From positions 13,327,508 through 13,391,507 of the forward strand of contig CM049313.1 of the NCBI GenBank assembly GCA_026874595.1: 64,000 bases of DNA, written 5' to 3'. The DNA comes from Sipunculus nudus (lineage: Eukaryota; Annelida; Sipuncula; Golfingiida; Sipunculidae). The translations under genes and the position numbers were made by a program. Under the pieces are notes generated by a model, which saw only the letters and a list, made by a program, of their open reading frames with translations, was not told where the DNA came from and made no database searches. Below are positions 22,101-34,571 of this stretch, piece by piece. Positions within the stretch are counted from its first letter, which is position 1, and each line of letters begins with the position of its first letter.

Positions 22101-25100
22101 TGACTCTCAAGCATTTGACTCATATGCATGGTCTGTTATTAGGATATCTCCAATTACTTGTTACAAAGGGCATTGCCCAGCCCATTACCCTCTAATTAAT
22201 ATTTAGCTCCACTTAGTAAAATTGACTTTCCCCGCAACTGGCTTATGGTGACAAAGCAAATTCCAAGATAAACCTTCTGTATGTAATCAAGGACTAGTTA
22301 TAGACATGATCCACATACCGAATTTTATACTCAAATTAGACAGGCATTTTACTTTAATAAAGATAATAGGTGCTTTGTAATATGGCCATATTAACATGGT
22401 TTTCTTGATGTCACTGAGAGCCAGACAACTTTGATGAAATCAAGGCAAGCCACTGAAATAAGCTTACCTTTAAAAATTCTTCCACATTGTCCCCAAACCA
22501 GTCAAGTTTATTTTACACCAAAATCAAAATATTATGCTTAAGCATTTTATAACAAAAGCACCGCAAATGTGCACAATAAGCCTGTTGTGTATCTGGTGAC
22601 CTCAGACCTCATTAATAATGCATGGATTTGGCTCAAATTCAGACTTAGGCAAGATATTTTATTGATTAACATTTCTGATGATTTTTATCAAAATCCTTCA
22701 TATTCTTCATAAATTATTGCAGCAATAACAAAAAGTATCCGAGTAACCTGTGACCTTATTAAATATGCCTGGACATTGCCCTTAATCAAACTTTTGTGAA
22801 ATAAACTGTTGGTAAGTACTTAAGGTGAGTTTCGTGAAAGCCCCGGTAAGTTTTTGCTGCGACACTAAAATTAAGGTCAGATAGATGGACAGACAGTTGG
22901 TGTACCATAATACTCCCATCATATGACGAGCATATAAAACCATAGAAACCTTCATTGTTCTCACCTTATCTACATTTAATGAGTCTGTAAGGTACATTGG
23001 CAGGTAGATCTGTGACAGGTTAACTACCAGTCTGGTACACATATACATGAAGGCAATCTGAAACAACAAACATACAAAGGCGTGTGACCAAACTGGCCAG
23101 GTACAGCTATACACAAAACATTAAGAAACATTCTTATCAACTAAACCACCTAATCAACTGATATCTTTTCATAATTTCATAAATGACATATAAGGCAAAA
23201 AAGAATGGTTCTTAGGAACTTTTTTAAAAAATCAGTGAGGCCAGGTGATTTTTTTTACTTTTTTTGTATGTTTCAATATAAATGTCATATGATCAGGAAA
23301 AAGCATGATAACAACAGAATTGTTTGGCTAAAAGCACTACATAACAAAGAGAATCTGATCAAAATTGTATTATTTTATCTCCTTTATAGATGAAAAAATA
23401 AAAATGTTTGAACCTGCCCCAATGATAAAACATAAACTGCATTGGTCATACAGATGAAATATCTTACCTCCCATAACTAATTAATGATAGGTTTCATTGA
23501 ATGCATGCTGTATTTCACATTTCAGATTGATAGGCTACAATAAATGCATCTTACTGGATAGTTTCATTATGTGGATATATCTGTACATGTAAATCTGAAG
23601 ACTTCCCATCATATGATACCCTAATATATCATTCTACTGTAAGAGTGGGAATATCCCCATTTGTGTATGTGTGTTGCAAGTTGGGGCCCTACTTGAAGTA
23701 AAGCTTGCTTTCTTATGTACAAAATGCTGCACCAATATACAATAACAGAATATGATAAAGGGATCATGTAAAAAATATGAAACACATAAGGATAAAAGAG
23801 ATGTGGTAATACGGGGCAGTGAAAATATATTGTAAAGTAGGAGTTGCTTGAGTTTCTTTTGGTTGTATAAACATTTACACATGAAATATGGACAAATGAA
23901 CACAGCAGTTTAAGGGAAAGACTTTCTTGGTCCTTATGTTGATTTATAAATAAATGTTCAAGCAAATAAGCAAATCATAGCTTCATTATGTTCTTCTGTA
24001 AATTACTTTGCTGACCAACCTAGATCAAGCCTGTGTTTTTTCCCAAGTCAACTGTTTGTCTTTCTGTCTGTTTATTTAGTTGTGTTTGACTGCCAACAAA
24101 ACATTACAGTTATTGAAGAATTTTGACCTAATTTTTGCAAGTTATGTGACTTGAGTCAAGGTTGAGTTAAACACATTTTGGAGCTTATTTGAGCCTAAAT
24201 GTTGAGGCAGATTTCACTTGTTTACCATGCAGAGCTTTCACTCACAGAGACACCTGGTGGAGACGTTAGTACTATAGGACAGGAGGGTCTTGAGTAATCA
24301 ACATTATTTATATTACAAGGACTGTACAACTAGTTGTTATAACTAATGCGTTGCACTCTAAATGGCTAAGATGGTAGCGTATGTTAGTATGTAGATGTGG
24401 AAGTTACCAGAGGACCCATAGTAAACCACCAACCGTGGATGGGCCATTACAGCTCACTCTCACAGCAACCATGGGCTGCCAGCAGAGACAGCCCAGTGTT
24501 TTGCCACTCAGACTGTCCAAGGCCAAACAAGTTGATTAGTCAGGGCCTTGGAGGAGATGTGTGCTCTCTAATTACTGGAAGTACCTGATAGAACTGCCAT
24601 TCCTTGAACCAATCAGACCATGCCATCTTTGACCGTCTAATCAGGAGCGTGGATTCTGACATGGAGTCTGTAGGATGAAATACCCTCCGTTGCTCTTTTG
24701 TGCCAAAGTGAAAAATAACCATAAATACCAGGCCGATTCCAACTACAACAATTGCTAGCAGCTGAAACCAAAATAAAAAAGACAGAATAATAATAGCACA
24801 AAATTAATATCAAAGACTAAGATACCATAAAGCTATTAAATAACTACCCACAACAAATGGCTAAATGTTATACTTACATTGTACTGATCAATAAACCTCT
24901 TACTTTAAAATGAATTTCACACAGATACACTGGCATGGACTATAGATACAATGGTATGAGTTACAGTAAGTAAAATTCAAATATGCTAATTTTTATTTTT
25001 CTGTGACCAGTATTATTAAGAGATATACCATTGTAATAATGCTTTATAGTTAACAATATTATCATAAGTGATACAGGAAATAGAAAATAGCGTACCCTAA

Positions 25101-28100
25101 AATGTGGAGCATCTTTTTCTGTAATTTTGTGTGCTCCCTCATCCCCTGTCATGTTTGTCTCGAGTATTATCCAGGTAAGTCCATATACTGCTATACTGGA
25201 TATCACAGTAAAGGCATACCTGTAAAATATACAAATACCTGGTAACATCAAACTAGGATAATTTTGCAGTTTGGCTCTGCCTGTATATCTGATTATTGTC
25301 CCCTGCTTCCTCAGAACAGGGGACATTGATTTGGGTTTGTCTGTCTGTCTGCCCCTCTGTCTGTCTGTCCATCTGTCAGGTTTTTGTTTTCGTTGGATAA
25401 TTTTCTAAACATTATCTGATTTCATTCAAATATGGGTCAGTGATTGCTCCTATGCTTACCTTGGAGGGGATTGGTTTGGTGTCTGTCTGATAAGATTAAT
25501 ATAATAGAATCTTTTATTGTTGAGATGAATGAATGAATCAGCACATTTATTGTCACCAATCTTCAATAGGTGTCACTAGCGGGTACATAAATTACTTGAA
25601 TATTTTTGCAGTAACTGTCATCTGTTGAGCTCCGTTAAAACTATTTGCACTTGGTCACCACAAACTTCAAAATGATACATGACTTGAAGGCAGAAGCGAA
25701 GGACATAAATTCCTTGAATTTGCTTGTTAGAATTATTATTTACCTTTTTAATATCATGGAAATCAGTCTCCATTTGTAATTTAGAAAATGAAATCTCATC
25801 AGCTGATCATTTTCATGCAGTCAATATTAAAGTATCCGATATAAATTTTGTTATTTTGTTACTTCATGCAAATTGATGAAACCACCACTGAAAGTAAGTG
25901 TGGGTCGAAGACTGAATCTTTGCAAATAACAAATATTAAAGGGCAGATGGGACTTTGCAGAATTACTAGTTCTTGTATGCTTTCAAACTCACTCTACTGA
26001 TGTGTGTATCGGTAAATTTACCAATTCACCAATATCATCATTTAACTTCATTCAGTTAGACTCTTTTGATAACATTTGTAGTTAGGTTACTTAGTCTATA
26101 TTGTTCAGCTCTACTCTGCTGTTTTGGTTTATTGCTAGGTTTCTTAATGAATGGCATTCACCTCTACTCATTTGGTTTTCTGTGAGGTTACTAATCATAT
26201 CGTGTTCACCTCTAATATTTCACATTAGAATAATTAAGCATGACTCATCATATCTGTAAACTGATTTTAAAGTCGATTTTCTTCACTACCAGCATCAGGA
26301 TTTTTTATTTTGCACCTGTTGTCCTAAAATTAGCTTCAGTAGTCTTCAACTGAACCCTCCAGCTGATTTGCTGCTTGTTCATTAACATATTTAAATGAGC
26401 TTTCGTGTTTCAAATACACGAATGCCATCTGCCAGTTAAGTTTACCCATGCAACCATTCATTATTATTACATTCCCATTGTTCTGGAAAATAAAGAAATT
26501 AACATGCCTGTATATTATATGAATATAATTATGTGTATTATAAATCATATTTCACTGATATAATATGAAATTATCTCTGAATTCTTAACCACAAGTGGGT
26601 GAAGAAAAGAAAACTGAAAATCTGGAACCGTCACTAGTCCTGACAGACAATTACAGGGCCCATTTCAGATGTTTAACAGCATTAATGTCTGCTAGTTCAG
26701 TTTTCTGTGAGGTTCCTTGTCATATGGTGTTCAGCCCTAAATTCCTGCATTCAGCTCTACTCTTTCTCAGTGAGGTTACCTTACAGTGTTAAGCTGAGTC
26801 TCATGTTCATTTTTTGTGAGGTTATATACTGACCTGATTGCGTTCAGCTCAACTCTCTCGTGTTCATTTGCCGTGAGATCTGGGATGAGAGACAGATGGG
26901 ATATCTGAGTCGAGGCCCAGCCAAACTGGAATATGATGACCATCGGTGCATAGTAAACAAACTGTGCCCATTGTGATGAATGCTCACAGCCAATACACAA
27001 CATATACAGGAATGGAAATGATATGGAAACACAGATCACACCTGAAATCACAAAGAGAAATACAGAATACAATTGAACTAACAAAAAGATACAGTGTATG
27101 TAGGAATGGAAATGATAAGGAACTACAGATCACAATAAAGCTAAAAAAAGGCAAAAGTAAAATCAGAAATGGAAAGGAGATGGGGCAATCACTGACTTTT
27201 ATTAAAAGTCTGTTGTACTTCTTTCAATTTAAAGAGCTAAACTACCAAAGAAAACTATCAATTAGATCAAAAAAAGGCCTGAGAAAAATAAAACGCTCCA
27301 GCAATCGGACCTACATGGTTTTCTAGGTTTCACTGTCAAGACTGGAACAGTACCAAGAATTATAATAAAACAAATGAAAACAGGGTGTCACAGTATTAAA
27401 ACTCTGAGTGGTCTGAGAACAATTCTTGGCACTGTGCCAGCCCTGGTGGGGAAACACAGAAAACCTTGCAACACAAAGCAGTGGTTAAAGTGAGAAGATA
27501 CATAATGCCTGGGTGTATAACCACTGTGTAAACAATTTAAAGTCAAAGCAGGGCTCCACATTAACTTTTGAAAGAACTTGATAAGTAGGGCAAGTGAAGA
27601 CTAGCTTTTCACTTGCCCCACATGGATTTTTACTTGTCCCACAAACAATCAGTGATTGCACCCACAGCCACAAAAAAATGTGATCCACAAGATTATTTTA
27701 CAAAATAATGAATATTTCAATGTTTGTTTATAATATTTTTCTTTAGCACGTGCACATAGTAAAACATGCAGGTAATTAAAGCAAGATGAATTACAATATG
27801 ATTTCACTTCTCCTGAAAAAGAAAGTGGCTCACTTAATATTAGTCAATATTCAAGCCCTTGTTTAAAAGTTTATGTTGCACCCACTAGCCCAGCTGTGCA
27901 AGAAGGGATCCTCTTTTCGTTGTCTTACCAACATTTTCTTGTTATGCTAACCAGTACTAAATCTTCAAATATTCCCAGTTAATATAGGTTAATAAGGCTT
28001 CAACTCGCACACAAATCCTGAGGGCAAATTCTGGAGCACTGGTATAACAATCAGTAACTGTTTTTTATAGTTACTGGTATAAAACAGCAGACAAGTGATG

Positions 28101-28870
28101 TCATAATGTCAGCTGATACAGGGGTCACCAAGTGCACTACTTATTCTTTCAGTGATTGCTAGTAATTAACCTGCCACTTTGTGTTTTTACCATTAGCTAT
28201 AGATCAATGACTGTTGACCTGACAGGGCTGTCTCAGTCTCAGTGAACTATGGCCTTATGCTAATGTTAATGTTTATGCATGTGACTATGGATTATGTTTT
28301 TATCAGAATACCGGTAGATAATAAATCTGGGTATGTCAGTATCACATGGAGCTAATGTTACAGGTGGCCATTAAATCCGTTTAAAAATACAAGAGTGATC
28401 ACCAGGGGGTGTGGGTGGGGGATGGTGGTGGTCGCAGGAGCCGGCATTTCATCAATTTTATGCATTATCAATATCACAAAGTGCCTAATGAATGAACAAA
28501 ACATATGTGTGAATATCACTCTTACAGTATTTAGTTTTCACACTGTTTTAGTTTAATTATGACTTTCTTTCAATTCAGCATTATGATAAGGTAATAATTA
28601 CTTACCTACAAGGTGCCAACTTTTCCTTCTGCCATATTTACAGAACCCTTCTGTATGATCAGACTCATAACCAATGAGCGGTGTAAACAAACCGTCAGCA
28701 ACCTGGCCAACAAGCATTAACTGTCCAGAGAGAGCATTGGAGAACTTTACGATGTAATGAAAGAAAACAAGCAAGTAGCTGAACCACATGGAGGCACAGA
28801 GGTCATTGAGTACATGTCCGACTCCATAAGCGAACCTCCTCCCGAAGTGAAGTTGATATGTCTCTGCCAT
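19103..28870 (-). CDS. MFSD12: MFSD12-like major facilitator (lysosomal/melanosomal cyst(e)ine transporter family), 8 exons
   Basis: Coding segments in order: 28870-28606, 27041-26834, 25219-25096, 24761-24585, 23057-22965, 21652-21560, 20980-20807, 19197-19103 (or -19107). All have AG acceptors and GT donors, and phases 1, 2, 0, 0, 0, 0, 0 join without a stop, giving about 409 residues. Family hallmarks in order: [16 protein letters not shown] (TM1), [19 protein letters not shown] then [12 protein letters not shown] (loop 2-3 motif A of the major facilitators), [92 protein letters not shown]. Vertebrate MFSD12 moves cysteine/cystine into melanosomes and lysosomes and affects pigment; the same role here is inference. 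Relative to the human protein (about 480 residues) the last transmembrane part is not accounted for in this window. Confidence 0.93.
19732..20740 (+). mobile_element. Degenerate pearl/HINE-like element in MFSD12 intron 7
   Basis: It starts with a decayed 5' signature (TTGTGACCCATTGGTCATGG then TGCTCAGCTGAT) and contains decayed palindrome cores (aggtggagccatctg, aggtagcaccactag). It ends in 'ggacagaaggatgaacagac', GGACGG and a GTCC..GGAC hairpin-like end near 20706-20731. Confidence 0.5.
20807..20980 (-). CDS. MFSD12: MFSD12 coding exon 7
   Basis: Acceptor TTATTTTCAG before 20980; donor GTGAGT at 20806. [18 protein letters not shown] (TM9) and [20 protein letters not shown] (TM10), ending IGHHT; 58 codons in phase 0. 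Confidence 0.93.
21560..21652 (-). CDS. MFSD12: MFSD12 coding exon 6
   Basis: Acceptor TTATTTTTCAG before 21652; donor GTAAGTG at 21559. Reads [19 protein letters not shown], then [12 protein letters not shown], exactly 31 codons (TM8 and following loop). Confidence 0.92.
22551..22941 (+). repeat. Dispersed repeat R, copy 1 (MFSD12 intron 5 edge)
   Basis: It shares order and phrases with 39488-39980: 'tctggtgacctc.gacctcattaa', 'taacatttctgatga', 'gtaccataatactcccatc', 'tatgac..gcatataa'. A short GGAC/AGAC stretch sits near the right end. No coding sequence. Confidence 0.65.
22965..23057 (-). CDS. MFSD12: MFSD12 coding exon 5
   Basis: Acceptor TTGTTTCAG before 23057; donor GTGAGA at 22964. 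[20 protein letters not shown] (TM7) to NVDK, exactly 31 codons. A dispersed repeat ends only ~24 bp past the donor. Confidence 0.93.
24585..24761 (-). CDS. MFSD12: MFSD12 coding exon 4
   Basis: Acceptor TTGGTTTCAG before 24761; donor GTACTT at 24584. [20 protein letters not shown] (TM6), then the basic central loop TKEQRR and the Ser-rich linker, ending WFKEWQFYQ just before TM7. Confidence 0.9.
25096..25219 (-). CDS. MFSD12: MFSD12 coding exon 3
   Basis: Acceptor TATTTTACAG before 25219; donor GTACGC at 25095. Completes the Arg codon, then [19 protein letters not shown] (TM5) and a polar loop with an N-glycosylation sequon (NMT), ending APHFR. Confidence 0.9.
25285..25495 (-). repeat. Dispersed repeat H, inverted copy (MFSD12 intron 2)
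   Basis: It contains a stem-loop GTCCCCTG / CAGGGGAC (25298-25324) next to a TCTG-type microsatellite. The reverse complement is seen at 29890-30085 ('cccaaatcaatgttcccc', 'gacggacagacagacaggg', 'caatcactgacccc'). Confidence 0.65.
26834..27041 (-). CDS. MFSD12: MFSD12 coding exon 2
   Basis: Acceptor TGATTTCAG before 27041; donor GTCAGT at 26833. Reads [18 protein letters not shown] (TM3) and [17 protein letters not shown] (TM4 region), ending ELNAI plus AG of an Arg codon. Phase 1 in, phase 2 out, matching both neighbours. Confidence 0.93.
27425..27505 (+). repeat. Short dispersed repeat, second copy at 46515-46585
   Basis: Both copies share 'ctgtgccagc..tggtggggaaac', a 'gagaa/agaa.cct..' stretch and 'gcagcggttgaag/gcagtggttaaag'. 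Possibly SINE-derived; no A/B box is recognised. Confidence 0.4.
27540..27960 (+). repeat. Dispersed repeat K, uninterrupted copy (MFSD12 intron 1)
   Basis: Phrases 'agggcaagtgaagactagct', 'acttgtcccacaaa', 'atttcacttctcctgaaaaa' and 'gttgcacccactag' recur in the same order at 34405-34571 and 35604-35850, where another element splits them. Confidence 0.6.
28606..28870 (-). CDS. MFSD12: MFSD12 coding exon 1
   Basis: Starts [20 protein letters not shown] and ends ..KSWHLV plus one base of a Gly codon, with donor GTAGG|GTAAG-type junction at 28605 (TGTAG|GTAAG). It carries TM1, TM2 and the loop 2-3 motif with the conserved D and GRRK. Confidence 0.92.
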
Positions 28871-28953
28871 CTTGATGTTGTAAGGAACAAGGGCTAGTTG
28901 CCCAATGCCCTGAGTGGCTATGACGTGGTGTTGAATATGGACAAGCCTTCTGG
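28871..28953 (-). other. MFSD12: MFSD12 5' UTR part of the first coding exon
   Basis: A polypyrimidine tract and acceptor (TTTTATCTGTTTCAG) end at 28954. The exon would then carry 83 bases of leader before the ATG at 28870-28868. This implies at least one upstream non-coding exon, to the right. The ATG was chosen because the family homology starts a few residues later; the upstream in-frame Met at 29023 lies beyond the acceptor, in intron. Confidence 0.55.
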
Positions 28954-29023
28954 CTGAAACAGATAAAACAAAAAAATAATTTGTAAGTAAACTTTTAAAA
29001 AAGTTTAAGGTGGATGTAACCAT

Positions 29024-29869
29024 CTCCTTTTTTCATGCTTGTTTAATATGCATCTGCAGAATTCCATTCTTGTTGAGAAAAACATAACAGGGGCTTACAC
29101 CTGATAATCCTGGCATCAACCAGGCTCAGCTAGAGTACCATTCCTGCGGGTCTTGGGTGTGTGTCATCCCCGTTGCTGTGTCATAACACCAAAGAACCCC
29201 TGAAAAGCACACTCATTTGTTAGTGAAACATGGCTGCTGAGCACAGCCTCCCTATGAATTGTAAGTTCTTCGGTGAAGTTAATTGAGGTCAATATGCATC
29301 TTTGATCAATCATGGAACAGGTGTATGTGTTACTGGCAAAACACACCAGTTTATTTAGGCTCATAAAAATTTTAATTAATTCTGGAATTTCCGACTGCAT
29401 TTGACTGGAATTTCTCACAGAGCATCTTTAAGGTTTTTCTTTGACCAATCTGTAAATATTTAAGTGATTTCAGTAAGACCTAAGAAAATGAAATTTTTTC
29501 TTAAATAACATAGAGCAGAATGTGAGTTGTGATTGCAAGTGTAACAAAACTTAATGGATGAGTGAGGTTTAAATAAGCAATTAATGTTTAAATAGGGATT
29601 TTTAAACATTAGGACCCTCCATGTCTATTTATAATGTTTATATGTTCAATGCATAGGTAAAACAAGCAAATTTGTGGAATTTATGTCTCCTGCTTCCACT
29701 TCTTGTTGTTCCTTGCTTGACCTATAAATGTTTAAGTTTTTATTTTCCCCTGAAAATGTCTCCACAAGTCATTGTAGCTGCTTTTTAGTTTCATTGCTCC
29801 CTGAAAATGTCTCTATATGTCATACTTTTGGGTGTGAATTGGAACCAAAGGCGAATTTTTAGTTTTGTT
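29024..29869. other. Presumed MFSD12 5' intron, no feature seen
   Basis: No exon or repeat is recognised. Local short frames (for example 29164-29418 on the minus strand) lack any family signature. Confidence 0.4.
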
Positions 29870-30090
29870 TTTGAACTGCAGATCATAAATTTTCAGACAG
29901 ACACTCCAAATCCAATCCCGACCAAGGTATGCATTGAGAGCAATCACTGACCCCATTTGAATGAAATCAGAAAATTTTTAAGAAAGTTATTGCACTGAAA
30001 CAAAAACCTGACGGACAGACAGACAGGGAGACTAACCCAAATCAATGTTCCCCGTTCCTAGGAAGCAGTGGACAATTAAGACTGCATTCT
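29870..30090 (+). repeat. Dispersed repeat H, direct copy
   Basis: Reverse complement of 25285-25495. A GGAC/AGAC microsatellite at 30012-30030 is followed by 'caatgttccccgttcctagg', which has lost part of the stem seen in the other copy. 30091-30796 shows nothing recognisable. Confidence 0.6.
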
Positions 30091-30796
30091 ACGTACTTAA
30101 GTAGAGAATTATTTAATCTAATGAACATAGATATAAACTCAACCAAACAATATGACTGACACAGGTCTATATTTATTTTTTACTGTGATACTAAGGCTAG
30201 TTTTTTAAAAGAAACTCTCATGGCTATACCTGAATATAAGTACTGGTATGTGTAGGTAAGACAGCCAATTGTGGCTATATATGATTGATACAGAACAATG
30301 TTAACTTTATCTGGTGTGATTTAATAGAAATCTACTGATTTCTATGTAAATCACTCATTTCTGACTCATTCATGTTAATCACATTAATTTTTGGATTAAT
30401 AATTAATATAATAATTCCTCTGCTACACAGTAGCATTCAATAAGGTTTATCAGGGTTGATATATACACACTATAGATTGTACAAGAACAGTACTACTGAA
30501 CAGATTAAAAGAGGCTCAGTGCATCTTCTTATAATTTTTGTATAAATCACAATAAACTCAAGTATTATTATTTCTTAGTTATAACTCAGACCCTAGTGAG
30601 ATAGAGCTACAAGGAATGTTTGCTGACTGGAAATCTTAAATTGTCACAGAGATACAGGAGAATTGGATATGGTACATGTTTCAATACACAAGAGACATTC
30701 ATTTATAGGGCTGGGTATCTGGTAAACTTTTCGTATTGCAATATATGGCAATACATGGTAGTGTGATATTGCAATTCATATTGCGATTTTTTTAAA

Positions 30797-33430
30797 ACAA
30801 GGGACCCATGGGTCACGGTGCTCAGCTGTTATATATGATAAAAAATATGATTTGGGAATAAGCACATGCTGGTTTTGTGTGGTAATAAATATTAGCTTTA
30901 TTATGAGTTGTTGGTGTTTAGCTTATGTATGATTTTGATAGTATCTCTGGAGACAAGGAAGAGGATTGATTTCATTTATTTTATTAACAAATTGAGCGCT
31001 TTTGTCACACAGATTTTGACTTGGCCATATAACTTATAAGCAGCACATATAATAAAAGAAATTAACTATTTATTAAAATTAAATAACAAATATTGTGCCA
31101 ATATAATTTTTATTTAAAAAAATAATAAGAAAATCATATGATTTTTTAAAATAAAATATAATGGAAATGATTATTAAAATAACATTATAGAATATATTCA
31201 TGAATGCATTCATGAATACATTTTGAAAGTATCTGCACTGGTATTCAAATCTTTCATTTTTACCTGAATTCCCATTCTTATGCAATAAAATTTTTTAATG
31301 CAGTACATATTCATATTCATATTCAAATACATTTGCAAAGCATTCGCACCATGTCTAGTATTTATTCAGTTTTAGCCAAACAATGATGTTGAGAATCAAG
31401 AATATACAAAATTCACAAATTTAAATAATGATCATAAGTACCTGGTTTTATGGCTTTTATTTATATTAAAAAAATAAATGTAATATATTCACTTTGGACT
31501 ACTTTCACATCAATCTACACACAGTAGGAATCTAGATTAATATTATCAACTGCATCTTTGTCTATCATTTATTTCCTTCATATGATCCCTAATGATTAAT
31601 AATGAATAATATGATTTATTTTTTTATCAATAAAATTGAACTGAAAAATACCATAGGTGACTGCATGGTGTTATTTGGAATAACACTGCCATTAACATTT
31701 TATCCATCCATACAAGATTCTTACATCATCAGTAAGTTAATTTTCTGTTACTCATCAACTAACAAATTCCTTTCTATTAATTTTTCTTTAATTTGTTATT
31801 AAAAATCAATATAAATTTATTAATTTATTGTTTATTGTTATGTTGTTTTTCAAAACAACTATTAGATGAGTTGGGTTGGACACCTTGATCAACTTTGGCA
31901 GGGCATTAGCTGCCTGGCTGCCCCAGTGTATGTCTCGCCTCAAGCGTGCATAATTTGATAAAAGGTCAACAAGGTCAACATACAGGTGACTGAAGAGGGG
32001 CTAGCTAGCCTGGGTCTGACATAGTCTCATTAAAACATTAATAAAAGCTACAATATTTTGCCAATTTCTTTCAGCTTTCTAAACTACAAAGATGAAATCC
32101 TTATGTGTGCATGATATGAAAATTATATCAATAATGCTCTCAGGAAACAAACGTGCCATGGTCAAAGTTGGGCAAAATTTAAGGTACTAAATTTATATTT
32201 ATACTAATAACTTGTAAAATTTGAAAAAAAAAACAAAACTAATTTTGGGTATTCAAATGAATCTTGATTAAATAATGTTACATCCCTGACAATTAATCTC
32301 TAGCTTCAGCAATCCTCTTGTTAAGGCAGTAAATATATTTCTTGATTTTTTAAAAAGTGCATTATGTTTGGGCCCATAACTTAAAACAATTACGCAATAC
32401 TGACATCATTTCTGGCATGTGCATATTGAATGTATAGAAAAATATGTATATTATATATGATCAAAGTCAGATCAGTGGTTTTGATATTAGGCAGTCTTAA
32501 AGTGTAACAATGGGTTTTTAATGGAAAAATGAAGTTTTTCATTAATATCTCGAAGGAATTAAGTCCTAGTGACCAAATTTTTGGCATGGTAGGGGGTTTT
32601 GGAGACATCTAACTGTATGCCAAATTTAAGGAACTTAGAGCTTCAGCTGGGGAGCTGAGCTCTAGCTAACTGCATAACACTAGCTTGATGTAAACAATAT
32701 GTGACATGGTGCTTGAAAACTTGAATAAAATCTACAGTTTTTGATCAACTGGTTTCAAATGTTTGGTGTTAACAGTTGAAATGCAAATAAAAACATGCTT
32801 TGAAAATTAAATCCACAGCAGTTACAGGAAAAAACATGCCATGGTCAAACTTGGGCAAAATTTAAGGTACCAATTTTATATTTTTGCCAATATTTAAAAA
32901 AGTTTAACAGATTTTGATCTAATTTTTGGTATACAATTAAATTTTGATTAATTTAAGTTGTATTACTGAGAAAAGTCCCTACCTTTTACACTTTTGGTCT
33001 TAAGTGACCAAATATCTTTCCTGATTTTTTTTTAAAAGTTCATTATGTTTGGGCCCATAACTTTTTAAAATTAAATAATACTGACTTAATTTCTGGCATG
33101 TACATGGGAACTATATAGAGGAATATTTATGGTAAATATGAAGAAAACCAGATGAGTGGTTTTGATATTAGGCAGTCCTGAAATGTGAAAATAGATTTCT
33201 AATAAAAAATTGAGGTTTTTCCTTAATATCGCCAAGGAACGAAGTCCTATTGACCAAATTTTCGGCATGATAGGAGATTTTGGGGACATCTAACTGTATG
33301 CCAAATTTCAGATTCGTAGGTCGAATGGTGTCGAAACGTGCCAGTCTTACGGACGGACAGACAGACAGACGGACGACGGACAGAGGACCACGACTATAGC
33401 TCAGATGACTTATAGTCAGCTGAGCTAAAA
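30797..33430 (+). mobile_element. Complete 2.6-kb pearl/HINE-like element
   Basis: 5' end AACAAGGGACCCATGGGTCA then CGGTGCTCAGCTG; 3' end GGAC/AGAC microsatellite (33351-33380), then ACTATAGCTCAGATGACTTA and TAGTCAGCTGAGCT, then AAAAA. Two ~650-bp cores follow each other (32040-32700, 32720-33330). The 5' third ('gctggttttgtgtggtaata', 'ggaagaggattgatttcatt') is shared with 5376 and 36464. Subterminal GCTCAGCTG at the start is the inverse of CAGCTGAGC at the end. It has no credible frame and is non-autonomous. Confidence 0.75.
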
Positions 33431-34404
33431 ATTAACAGGAAATAACTGTAATTTCTGGAATATGAAATATATTACATATGTTATTATCTGATAATTTCAA
33501 ATATTATGGAACAATAAAGGTACATGCATTAATATTGGAAATATGGTAAAATTATTTTGGTTAAAATACCTACTTATTTTTGACTGAATTTGCAGAAAAA
33601 ATATAAAATCAAAAGGTTCCTTTAAGCCCTACATTTGCAAGTAGCTTGGCAATGAGAGAATTCTGGATTGCATGGAGAGAGACAGATAGTGTGCACAATC
33701 ACATGTCCTACCATACCACATCACAAGACTGCCATTATTGATTAGTAATACTGTTCAATTGACACTGATTTTTTTTTGTACCAATAGGTCAAAGAATAAA
33801 AATCAAAATTTCCCCGGGATGGATGTTTGATCATATGGTCTATAAAGTTGACTCAAATTTCCTAATTATATGCCTGAGGGCTGTCTATAGGCATGGTAGT
33901 CTACTTTTAGTCTTGGCCCGGTTGTAATTCATTTAGAAGTCTTAATTTGAAACAAAACCCTTTGTAATAACAACCAATCAATTTAAGACATTTTTGACAA
34001 AATATAAAAAATATTGATATATGAAAATGATAATGCATACACAAATCCCTGTATCACAATAAACTGATATAATGATAATATCACACACCCATGAAAATTA
34101 ATGGTCTGAAGTAAGAAAATGAAAGTTTGAACAAGAAGTTAAACTTAATCAAATTTCTTATGAAAATGGAACCCTTAAGTGCTGATACATTAACATCCAA
34201 AATTTATTAAAAAAAGTGCAAAAAAGCTTGAAATGAACAATACTTAAGATGCACAAACAAAAATTGTTGAAAAAGGTGAATCAAAGATAATCCTTAAAAA
34301 AAGATTGAACTGACTGTATTTGAAAAACATGTAGGATTATCTGCAACAGAGAATGATACTGTTGTTCCACATAAGTTGAATAATCCCCACAAATACATGT
34401 CAAA
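33431..34404. other. AT-rich, no feature seen
   Basis: No coding segment or recognised repeat. Confidence 0.4.
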
Positions 34405-34571
34405 TACGGCAAGTTCAAAGTGGGCTTTGACAATAACTTTTGAATGTATTTGCCAAGTAGGGCAAGTGATGACTAGCTTTTACTTGCCCTACATGAATTT
34501 TTACTTGTCCCACAAAATCAGTAATCATGCCCACCACCTCAAAGAATTCCATCCATATGATTTTTTTTTTT
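34405..34571 (+). repeat. Dispersed repeat K, left part (interrupted)
   Basis: Matches 27550-27690; it continues at 35604 after the inserted element. Confidence 0.55.

Noticed and set aside
28400-28440. G-rich stretch as a G-quadruplex regulator
   Set aside because: Possible in sequence, but in an intron without any supporting context; low value.
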